The position numbers were made by a program, and so were the translations under genes. The notes under the pieces were generated by a model. That model was given only the letters and a program-made list of their open reading frames with translations. It ran no database searches and was not told the DNA's origin. Shown in pieces: positions 36,301 through 48,300 of a stretch of DNA of 64,000 bases; the stretch's first letter is position 1; each line of letters opens with the position of its first letter. The DNA comes from Bugulina stolonifera (Eukaryota > Bryozoa > Gymnolaemata > Cheilostomatida > Bugulidae): positions 15,835,929-15,899,928 of the forward strand of contig OW285187.1 of the NCBI GenBank assembly GCA_935421135.1, in the 5' to 3' direction.

Positions 36301-39300
36301 ATGTGAATCCGAAGCCTCCCGATGCACCCCGATGTGAATCCGAAGCCTCCCGATGCATCCCGATGTGATTCCGAAGCTTCCCGATGCATCCCGATGTGAT
36401 TCCGAAGCTTCCCGATGCATCCCGATGTGAATCCGAAGCTTCCCGATGTGATTCCGAAGCTTCCCGATGCATCCCGATGCATCCCGAAGCTTCCCGATGC
36501 ATCCCGATGTGTCAATTCACATCGGGATGCATCGGGATGCATCGGGAAGCTTCGGAATCACATCGGGATGCATCGGGAAGCTTCGGAATCACATCGGGAT
36601 GCATCGGGAAGCTTCGGAATCACATCGGGATGCATCGGGAAGCTTCGGAATCACATCGGGAAGCTTCGGATTCACATCGGGATGCATCGGGAAGCTTCGG
36701 AATCACATCGGGATGCATCGGGAAGCTTCGGAATCACATCGGGATGCATCGGGAAGCTTCGGATTCACATCGGGATGCATCGGGAAGCTTCGGATTCACA
36801 TCGGGATGCATCGGGAAGCTTCGGAATCACATCGGGATGCATCGGAAGGCTTCGGATTCACATCGGGATGCATCGGGAGGCTTCGGATTCACATCGGGTC
36901 ACATTGGGATTGGATAAAAAAAGGGAGGAGTCAAGAAATGAGCAGTTGTATAAAGGGAGAGTGGGATCACAGTCTCAGCATTCAAAGTTCACCACATCAC
37001 TACTGTACAGCTACACTACTACAATAGTACATTATCAATGGATACTGACAACATAGTACAAAACCAAGAAGAGTTATTTGCGGGCTTAACGGACTCACAA
37101 ATGGATGGAATTATTGAGGAAGAAGAGTGCAGTCAGAAGAGGAAAGAAGAGGTGGATGCGTTAAAAGAGGCACGGAAGAAGGGGAAAATAATAGGAGTGG
37201 GGAGTCCTGCCCGAAAGGATCTTTCTAACATGGTGGACTCTCCGTCCTCCCCGGAGCGGGCCTCGGATAGGGGCGAGACCACAACAACCCATGGATGAGT
37301 ATTATTCCAAGATAGAAAAGATGCAGCTTTCTTCAGTAGTATTGTTTTATTACGAAGATAAATAGAGAAAAAATAAAAGAATCAAGAATCAAGCAGAAAT
37401 CTAAAAAGCAAAGAAAAAAAAAAGAATGCAGGTAAGATAAAAACTATTGGTCTCTTTTTTTTTTTTTTAGTTATAGTAGTATAAAAACGAATTATAAGTA
37501 AGGTGAAGTATTTCTCTCTAGTCAAAGTGAAAAGGTGAAAAAAGCATAATATTGTTTACATGCGTTGTGAGTGGGAAAGTATTATTTCTTTTATTATAGT
37601 ATAAACGTTGTAATAGAGCTCTTATAGAATGATCTCGAACTCTTCCTTCTACTCTGCTTAGCCGTGTAATTATTCCCTCCATACTCCACCCTCGAGCTCG
37701 AAGGAGACAGAACAAGATGCAGTAGTCTCCACACACGTTAGTACTCTCTTCTTGTAGACACTCTCCATTCCATACTATTGGTATTCCCCATTGTTGTAAC
37801 ATCTTACCCACATCAGGATAAATAGAAGGGGGGAGACCATAGGAGTCGAAATACTCTATTTCTTTTCCATTCGAAAAAACAGAGATCCAATGCTCGCCAC
37901 TTTTCTCACTTGTTTGAGTGTTGAAAACAAAAGATCCAGATGGGGAGAAGGAGTCTAAGAAGTGATCCCTTGGCATAACCCCTCTAAAGGAGGTTGATGA
38001 GAGTTTATCATCAGATAGAATATTCGAGATTGAGAATGTATCCATTTTTTTTACATCATCCCGGCTACCATAGATACTTCGTGATTTGCATTCAAGTAGA
38101 TAATGTCATCTTTTTCTTCGTATACAAACAGTCCAAGTGTATTTTGAGTTTGATTAGCAAATGCTAGATTAATAGATAGACTCCCATTTGATAACAAGTG
38201 AAAGTTGTCATCACACAAATCTCCTGAAATGTCAAAGGCGTAGAGAGCAGCGCAGGACTTGTATTTGCTAGGGGAGATCTCATTCCCTGTGTCAGCATCG
38301 GATGTATTTGTGACAGTGAACAAATTCATGAATTCACGAGCAAACTTTCCACTTGCAAAATTTGGTTCATATCTTCGGGTCACCGGTGTTCCATCAATTA
38401 GTAATTCTAATGAACTTAGATTGTTATGTCCAAATTTGAAGGGATTTTGCTTATACGTTCCACTCTTTGCAGTATGGTTGACTAGTCCGACAAAGACTCT
38501 GTTTGGCTTCTGTCCCGCTTGATCAAAGTTTACTCTCACTGACTGGTGTCCAGCAGGGATGACATGGAAATGAGTTTTTATTCGGTCAATTGGTAGTTTT
38601 ATAGACTCTTGTTGCACAACCCAAACATCCATTTGTGCTTTTTGTAAGGCCGGATTGGCTTGTACACGTCGAATCCACAATTCTGTCTTAGTTATAGAAA
38701 TCTTCGCCCCTCCTGCAGGGTTGTCTGTTTCTGCTAAGAGGGCCATTTGTGGAATAGCACGTTGTAGAGTAAGGCGAGAGCGAACTCCTGGTGGAATAAG
38801 TCTTCCTTGAGAAAACATACTCAACCTAGGTCTCCCATAGAAGCTCATCTCTTTACTTGTGGCTATAAGTTTCTTTCTTTTTTCAACCACTTCGGGAGGT
38901 ATACCATCATAGTCTTCTCCAGTTCCTTCATCCTCCATCCACCCACTCCCAACTTTCATATATGTGCTCTTAGCATCTTTACCATAGTTTAGGAGATTCT
39001 CGACATAAGCTCTATGTCCATAGTTTGGTTCATACTCAACATCTTGCCCGGCCAGTTGAACAGTGGCAGAAGAAAAGAGACTGTGCATAAAATTGTCCCC
39101 TGGAACAACCTTTAGTTGTTCTTCCGCAGGTAGTACGCTTCCATCAGCCTTGCTCACCTTTACTGTGGTGTGTAAGTAAGACCTTGATAGATCTGTGTAG
39201 AGTTCGTCTGCGGGCGGGATGTTAAATTCAATAGTGCCATCAGGGGAGTCCGTAACAGGAGCCAAAGGTACCCACTCACCTCTGAGCACGCTAGTATGAG

Positions 39301-42300
39301 TTGGCGGAGTGGCAAATAAGTCAAAACTGGAGTCAACCGTGTCTGGAGAGTCTTCAGAAACCTTGGAGAGAGAGATGGCTCGATGTGTGACGGACATGTT
39401 CGATAGTGTGAGAGTTGTTCCATCTAGTACTTGCTCCTACAGTCGCTTGTCTAAGAGTGGGGAGTGGTGAGTCTAGGTGTGGATTATATATTTATCTTTC
39501 ATTTAGTCAAAAACTGTTTTTCTTCCTTTACGCTTTTTCTTTGTAGACTTTTGACTAACTCGTGCACGTTTGGCAGGTGGTTCACGTAATTCATCTTCTA
39601 CATCACCTAGAAGATCCCCACCAGCTTCACGAAAACGTTTTGCTGCAGAGGATTTGAAGTTCTCTCCCTTGATTACATCTCCCAGAACCGAAGCTCCAGT
39701 AGTCAATAGCTTTTTCCCAATAGTTTTGGCACCATTCTTTAGCATGGGAAGGACCCCTCGGGCCAGTCCAGAAAAGAGTGAGCCGATCCCATTACCCGTC
39801 ATAATAGGTTTTCCCCTGTACACACTCATTCCCTCTCCCACCTGGTTTGCATAATAGTCTTCATACATCTCACCTGACTCATCAGGAAAATATGGAACTA
39901 TGCGAGGGGCCATGTTATTTCTCTCCACGCGGTCTGAAACGAACCGTCAGCACAACCTTTCCACTGCGAAATGAGACCCTTTCTCCATCATCACGTCTTA
40001 TATCTACCTCGATGAGGTCTGTGCTTGTATTAGACACTGGAGAGTATTGAACATTCGAAAACTCAAAGAAAACGGTGCTATTTCTTTCACTCTCTGTTAT
40101 AGGAACTGTGCGAAGTAGGGGGACTAGACTATCTCCAACATGTCTTGGTGAGACTACGGAGGAGTAGACATAGAGGGATGTGAAACCAGCATTGATGTCT
40201 GGAGGGTTTTGACTCCTGTTGATTTCCGCAGCATATTCTACATCAGGTTCGAATCCCAACACCCACGCAACATCACGTGACATCATGACAGAGTGTTCCT
40301 GTTCTCTCAACATGAGGAAGGTTTCATTCCGTAGACTATCATAGTAAAAGCTCACTACTTTTTCTAAGTCGTAGTTTATTAGTATTCTATTGATCTCACT
40401 CAAAAGTTCACCCATGGAAGCATACCTTCCACTCCTGATTTCACATTTTCGTTTGACTCCATCTTTTGTATTCGTAACCACTACATAGCCATCTTCCACA
40501 TTTCTCCAGGATGCAGGGTACTGAATGTCAAGTAACCCAACCTCCCACTGTGATGAGTGAAGCTTCAATGTCTTGGCTAGCTTCGTAATGAAGTGAGCAT
40601 TGGTGTTTGTGTCACTCCCACCGATGCGTACATTTGAGGTAAGTGTGACATTGAAGGCCATCTTTGAGAGTGAGCAAAACTGAACTTACATATCGAATTT
40701 ATACTACCTTTGGTCTTACACAAACTGACTAGAATCTATCCAACTATTAAATGAAGAGGGATAACCACTCCATTTCACGAAACTCTCTTCTTTTCCTCTC
40801 CTTCTCCGTTTACGTATGACTTTCTCAACTCTAAAGATTTCAGGTAGGTTAACATGTTGCAATTCTTGTGCATAGAATGTTCCATCTACTCCTTCTTTGT
40901 TTAGGTCTTCCAGTGTATAGACAGGAGGTGAGGTATGTGCCTTGACTGCTTTTATGGTGAATATCTCGGTTGACCAGTTTGGTGTGAACCCTCGCTCAAA
41001 GCTACTACGAGCCATCGAAATCCGAACATGATCACCTGGTGAGTATTTTACTCTTGTTTTCTTTAACCATCGTTTAGGTGAGAACTCATTTAACCGAACC
41101 CAAACCTCTTCTTGATTATCGTAATCAACCTCAATAGGTTTCATTCCAATTGACCTATTAAAACTGTTGTTATATCCTTGGACTAGGTCTTCTACATCTT
41201 CTAAGTAGCGTCCATCCCCTCTATAAGTGAGTAGACGATGAATTTTCCCTCTCAATGTTCTATTAAAGCGTTCAACAAGAGCAGCCTTGATGATCTCATT
41301 CTCAGAGGTGAAATGGCTAACTCCATACTTCTTTAGCACTTCACTCACCCTTCTGTTTAGGAACTCCTTACCTTTATCAGTTTGTATTTGTCTAAAGCTT
41401 TCATTTTCGAATAGAGAGATGAGTGCATTGGACACTTCCAGACCAGACTTGGAATGAAGAGGAAAGACCCATGCTTTCCGTGAGAAGGCATCTATGCAGG
41501 TGAGCAAAAATGTTACTCCATCATTTGAGTCCTTGTGCGCACGCACATCCACGAGATCTGCCTGGAGTTGTTCACCAATCCCACTCACAAACGTTTTTCT
41601 CCTTGTAAACTTCATTCTAATCGGGCGATGAAGAGTGTATGCGTCTTGACTTCTCAACCACTTCTCAACATCATTCTCATTAATACCAGGAGGAGAAGCT
41701 AAAACTAACTTTCTCTTTCCTCCAAAAGACGGTGGTTGAGGAGGGGAGAAGTAAATATCACGTAGACCTTCATCTATATCATCCATCTTTCTGTTTTACT
41801 ATTGCTTGCAAGAGGGGTTTTAGGAAGCTTTCGCCTAGACCTAGTTTTGATAGGACTTCTATTTTCACCCTTCCCACTCCAACGTGCGCCAGCTTCTGAC
41901 CTCTCTGGTTTTGTTTCTCTCCTATATGGGTGTGGTAGTGGTGACCTTGAGCCACTTCGCCTCTTTTCATCATCTCTTTTTTTCTCTCGCCCTCGCTCTT
42001 GTGCTTCTTCTTCTCTTTGTCTCCATGTATGCATTTCATTAAACCTAGTGTTAATTCCCTCTAATGTATTATACAACTCCTGCTGCGGATGGCGTGATCT
42101 CTCCAACTCTTTTAGGAACTTATTCATTTTATGAGCATGTTGCTCTAGCTGAGAGTAGATGTCTGTATCAGAGTTTTTGAGGTTAGATATTACATCTTTT
42201 CTGCTTTTTTCTGCCAGGAGTAGATCCCCATTTGTAGAGAGTGAGGGTAGATGCTCTCCTTCTTTTTTGTTGTTTCTACTATTCATTGATTCATATGTAT

Positions 42301-45300
42301 GTTTATCCATAAGAAGATACTTTTTAGAAAACTTGAGACTCATTTCACCTTCGTCCACCGCCTAATCCACCAAGCACACCTCCGAGTAAACTTGCCAATG
42401 GCTTCAAAAGAAGACCTAAAAATCCGCCACGTTGTAGGATTAACTTTTTCTGCCTCACACTAGTACGAGAGTTGGTGAGATCCTCAATGGCCCTTCTATG
42501 TCGACGTAGAGAGTTCAACTGAGCGGTAGTTAGATGAACATTACCTAATAATACATTTCTAGCACACTCAACAAGAGCGAGTATAAGGTCTTTGTTAGCC
42601 TCAGCAATGGTTGAATCTCTGATGGTTGCAGATGCTTTCGTCAGTGCATATATACTCAAGGCATTCCTCCTCAACCTTGGAGAATACTCGGGTGAATTAA
42701 TGTATCTCATGCTTGATGATGGATGCGCTCTCTTCGAGTCCAAGACAGTTTATGGAGAGAGTAGAGATGTGAATGCTACTTATATTCCAGGGTATTCGGG
42801 ATATATACAGTCATGGGAGAGTGCTCAGAAGCAAAATTACCGATCAGTCTAGCCCACTCCGGGGTTTCCTGGCGAAGATTCAAGAATAGAAAAGAGTGTG
42901 GCTTACGTGTAGCATCACTAAAAGCTTCTTGAACAGCTCTTGTACTCTGAGGAAAAGCCTGCTTTGCAAGATTGGTAACAGACATTCCGTCTCTGGGGTT
43001 CTTGAACAAGAAAAAGTACTGCGAGTTTATTGACACTGTTCTATTATCTTTCGGGAAAAGGTTCTGTAGTAAGAAAAAGACGCTTATGTTCAGGTGGTGA
43101 CTGAACTTTGTAAAGATTGCATTAGTAGTCTCTTTCCCCCCGACTTCACCCATCAAGTCATCAATGATGAGCCAGCGATTCTTCCCATCACGCTCTATAT
43201 CCATTTCTACATCAATGAGTCCTGAATGAAACCTTACTTTATCCTTGTAATCCTCAAAGCGGCGTTGCCAAACTCCATAGCAGTAAATGATTTCAACAGG
43301 AGTGGGTGAAGCAATTTCATCAACTCTCCTAATAAGACTAAATAGTAGTTCCGTTTTTCCACTCCCTGTTGGACCACAGACTAGAGCTGTGAAGGGACTC
43401 TGCAAGCGAAGATCGATTTCTTGGTGTGGACGCATGCTGATCCAGTTGAGTAGCTAATAGAGTTGTGTTTGTTTTTAAAAAGTGTCCTTGCTTAAGTACT
43501 CCTTTGTCTTTGCCATTGGGTGGTTCCCTATCACTTAGATATGTGTAAACTGATGGTGATAAAGATGAGCAAGAAAGTATAAATAGTATTATGATTATGT
43601 AGAATGTGAACTTCTTTCTTTTGTTGCTTCTCTCTCCTATTCGCTCCCTTCCCTCTTCAGCAGAGATAGCTACTACTTCATCTAAGAGACCATCAGCCAC
43701 ATCTTCATAATTCTCATTTCTACATACTACCTCTTGCTTTGACATCTTGCCCTTGTTTGAGAGAACGATTGGAATCTATACACTTTTATTCATCATTACT
43801 TTCTCCTGTTGGAACCCACTGTGGCAGTTTACTATCTTCCCCTTCTGCTTTTGCATCATTATCATCTAGTTTGTTAGCCAGGTGGGGAATTATGTGATCA
43901 ATAATTGATACACTATCCATTTTTTCTTCTTCTTCTTCTTTTTGCAAACGCTCGATTTCCATCATTAACCTCTCTTTTTCCATTCTTTCCTCTGTTAACT
44001 TTTTTTCTAAGAAGGCAATGCGATTTGTTCTTCTCTCTTTTCTTGCATCAATTCTCTGTTGCATCTCTAGTGCTTCTTTCCACCCCAGTGCTCCCGCCAA
44101 TTCCACTTTCTTTAGTGCCAATTCTTGTTCTATCTTTCTAATCTCTTGTTCCCTTTTGTCACACATTTCAACCTCTTCTTTAGTTTCTACATGAGTTTGC
44201 TCTTCTATCATAATCTGCTTATTCTCTCCTGTAGAAGTCTCTCTCACTTCCACCCTAGCTTCTCCTGGTGAAGGGCTTCTTATCTCCTCTAACCCGTTTT
44301 TGGATGAATCTAGTTCTCCAATGTCACACATTTCAACCTCTTCTATCATAACCTGGTTAGTCTCTCCTGTAGAAGTCTCTCTCACCTCTAATCTAGCATC
44401 TCCTGGTGAAGGACTTCTTATCACCTCTAACCCATTTTTGGATGGATCTAGTTCTCCAAACAATCGCCCTGCATATAGCGTATTACCTCTACTAAGAATT
44501 AAACCAGGGATGCTTTCTTCATTGTAACTCCTCTTCGCTCGCGATTTCTCCTTCCCATCCTCAAAGCGACATCTTCTTGCCCCATCCTTTAATATGTTCA
44601 ATACTCTATGATAGAGTTCATTCTTTGAACCTTCCCCACCAGGTTCATTATCCAGATATAGTAAGAAGTGAGTGTTAAAAGTGGCCTCCGCTCCCACACC
44701 AGTTTCATCCCAGTTTCTATCTTCAATAATCTTCTCAACCTCCACTCTACACCAGGTTGACAACTCTGCATTCCTAAGAAGGAGTAAGGGAGAAGAAACG
44801 GATGCGTTTTTTGTTTCTACCATAGATGAAAATCTTGACCTAGCTCCTGTTAAGTCTTCATAACAAAGTGCCATTTTCCTCAACTTTTCCTCTCCTATCT
44901 TAAAAGGGATATTCATAGAGAGTGAAAGTGTTCTAAAATAGATGGCAAGCTCTACCACTAAGGAATTATGAGCGAGTCTGTCAACCCAATACCACATCCA
45001 TGGACTATTCGTTTCTTCGATATTACTTTTGATCATATATTCCCATACAGACTTCGGGAGGACTTCCTTTAAAAGTACATATCTCCCCGCTGCTCCTTTG
45101 GTGAGAAAAGACATGTTTGCTATGACTAAGTCTTCTTTGTATTAATACTATCATCAGTCAAACTTATCTTTTATAGTCCCACCCCAGTGGAACTCGGAAT
45201 GGGCGGCGGGCCGCTGCCTAGTCGCTTGGCCCGGTGGATACGGGGCACCGGCGTCGCCTCCACGTGTACGGTCGGCGCCGCACGCAACGTGGGCGGACGC

Positions 45301-48300
45301 GGCTTGACCGCCTCAAACGATTGGTCGTTCGGGTGAGTGGGGGTTGCGGGGTGGGGAGGGTGGGCGGCGGCGGAGGAGGGGTGGCGGTGATGACGGTGAT
45401 GGCGGCGGCGGCGGCGGCGGCGGTGGTGGTGGTGGTGGCGGCGGCGGCGGCGGTGGCGGTGGTGGTGGTGGCGGCGGTGGTGGTGGTGGCGGTGGTGGCG
45501 GCGGCGGCGGTGGCGGCGACGGTGGTGAGGGCGGTGGTGGTGGCGGCGGCGGCGGCGGTGGTGAGGGCGGCGGTGGCGGCGGTGGCGACGGCGGTGGCGC
45601 GGACGGGACGAGGGCGGTGGCGGGGAGGAGGGAGGAGTGGGAGGTGGGGGAGGGGGAGGGGAGGAGGGTGGGAAGGAGGAAGGGAAGGGGTCGTGGCCGG
45701 GTTCGGGGTCAAGTGTGCAAATGTTTTTTCGACCAATCAGAAGGGGGGATTTTGGGGTGACCTTGGCAAGGTCGTGTGCAAAATTTTTGTGCTCTTCTGT
45801 GATTGGTTGAAATCGGAAATACCGGCTTGTGATTGGTTGAAAACAGGGGTCAATGAGTGCGTGTCTGTCTAGAAGTGCACTGACTATACTACTTATGTGT
45901 GTACATTATGTAGGAGTATTACATGATACTCCCTATATTAACAAACTACTCAATGAAAAATAGTCCCTGTAACTACATGTCGTCTAGAAACATGCAGGAT
46001 CAGCTCCCAACATAAGACAAGACTGCACCTACCTTCTCCTCTATATTTGGATCTATCTCCTCCAGAGGTAGTCCATCCAGCTCTTTGGGAAATCTCCCGA
46101 GCTTTTCTGGCAGAGGTTGTCCATCAGCTAATTTAGGGTCATGAGATGGTTTTACTGAGTCACTCTCCATGTCATCAAATATAATTTCACCGTCCACTAA
46201 TCTACCTTCATCGTTTGATGAACGTTTCGTCTCTTCTTTAAGTTTACGTTCCAATTCCTTCTCTAGCAGTCTCAGGTAGCTATCATGTGTGAATATATGG
46301 AATAGTTTATTCCCTTCTTCCTCATCCGTCTCATCCGCTGCTGCCTCCTCCCCTCCGGCATCAGCTGCTGCCGTATCCACGTTGTCATCCATACAGTAAG
46401 TTGCTATGCTGCTCTTTTCCTGATTAGCAATGATGGTTGAATTATCCACAGTTTCTGATGCTGGTTGTGATGTAACTCCTGGCAGCGCTAAGGTATCCTT
46501 AGCGCTGCCATCTTGTTCCGCAGAATTCATAGCAGGGACCACCTCTGACTGATGAGATGTCATGGCTGTGCTCACCTCTACAGCGAGTAAGCTGTCACCC
46601 TCTGTAATATATCATATTTATACAGTAGATTGAATAATCAGCTGCAGACAGCACATGGTAGAGTGGTCGGTGCCCATGTTATACTGTACAGCTGTAGGTG
46701 AGATATTTATCTAGAGGAACACAGTGAAAAGCAAATATCATGTCACTAGACACAGTTGGGGACCTCATTTCAAATGTCATTCCAATATAATGGATTGACA
46801 GCAAGAGATCAATGTATAACACTATGTATAATACCAACCATTGATCTCTACAGACCAGCAGGTTTCATTTGGTTAGCTATAGATGTTGTTAATTCTCATG
46901 TAACACCCTTGCCATTTGACAGCTAATACATCGCAATAGAACGTGATTAAATACACGTAAAGTTTGTACATTATATCACCACATTATAATATAAATAAGG
47001 ATGTGCTACAGAAACATTCCAAAGCTCAAAATCTAACCTACACGGATGTGGGGTGGGCATGTTATTATAAAATTCTGCACAGAACCCTCATTTCCAAGTA
47101 GACGCTATTAAAATGGTTCACTCTTTACTCTAACCATGATCTTGTAACAATCATCTCATTGTGAACAATACAATCATATCCATTAGCGAGTGTTATATCA
47201 GAACACGGCAAAAATAAGCAAAATCCTATTAATCATCAAATTGTATAACATGTAACAACATTGACTATAATAATATACTATGATTTTATGTAGCCTATTC
47301 ATACATGAATTTTTTTGTATATTATGCAAATGCATCATACAAATAAAACTTTTCATCTTCGCAAAACGTTATTTAATTTGTTACAAAACAAGAACGATAA
47401 AAAGCGAGACTAACCTTACATGTCGAATTAAAATAGCCGACTGATACGTTACGTACATGTATGTATGTATAGGGTAGGTGACCAGAACCGGTGTACTAGC
47501 CGACTACAGTGTAGTACACACACTGGTTACGACCTGCCGTAATACAGTCCTGGATGTAAGTAGCTAACAGCAGGCAGGTAAATGACTGGCAACATTCTCT
47601 ATAGCTGCCAGTCAACAAAACTATACATTGAATAGTCAAGTGGTAATACAGCAAACAAATCTATTGTGGTGCATAGGCACATGATGTGAAATATTACACA
47701 ATGTTATGCCTACTTAGTATAGGTGTCGAGAACAAGGCCCTTTTAATCTGTACCTATAATGAATATTATGTCAATACAAGTTTGTTATGAAAAGAAAATA
47801 AAGTAAAATAATAAAAACACAATTGTGGACAGTCATTACCATTTCAGCATTAGGTTGTGCTTCAAACAATCCAAATGTTCAAATGAACCTGTTTATTCAT
47901 TCGCACATGCAAGGAATTCGCTTTCTATACAGTTATAGTAGCATTGCAATTCTTTTACATATATTATTTATTCAAAAAATGCCAATATTAAATGACACAA
48001 AGTAGGCCTGCGTATTTATAGGTTGCCTTCAAAGTTATTTATTACAGCTTGACTTGGTCTAAATGACTTCAACTGTATTCTTTTCACTTTGCTCATAACG
48101 TCACGGATAGATGACATAGGTTTGAAGGTAAAAAAAGAGTTGTTTGTGAACATATAATCTAATAGAATGTCCCTTCAAGCCAAAGTTCCACTTTTTGAAA
48201 CAATAAAAATTGATATTGTATAATGCTAGCAACCGCCAAACTATCTGTCTGTGAGCCATTGAAATGAGAAGAAGAGCTAACTACACTCCATACTCTAACA

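Larger units (their letters stand above)
35162..45893. mobile_element. Maverick/Polinton-type virus-like transposon lacking a DNA polymerase
   Basis: A 10,732-bp element bounded by 723-bp inverted repeats that start with AG, as in known Polintons, and by a tatgtg target duplication. It carries the Polinton/adintovirus hallmark set: chromodomain integrase, packaging ATPase, adenain-like protease, major and minor capsid proteins, and small core-like proteins. Usual Polintons are 15-20 kb and encode a protein-primed DNA polymerase B of over 1000 residues; none is here in any frame. All recognised genes are open with no frameshifts. With one visible difference between the repeats, the copy looks young. 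It lies in Nav intron 3, with most of its genes in the same direction as the channel. Confidence 0.93.

Noticed and set aside
36139..37056. Overlapping open frames of 93-213 residues rich in H, R, E, A, S
   Set aside because: Products of the 31-bp palindromic minisatellite; the period is not a multiple of three, so all frames cycle through the same peptides.
45171..45893. Glycine/alanine/valine-rich open frames in the right terminal repeat
   Set aside because: Same triplet artefact as on the left.
35162..45893. LTR retrotransposon, because of the chromodomain integrase
   Set aside because: There is no reverse transcriptase or gag, the ends are inverted repeats with a 6-bp duplication, and capsid/ATPase/protease genes are of Polinton type.
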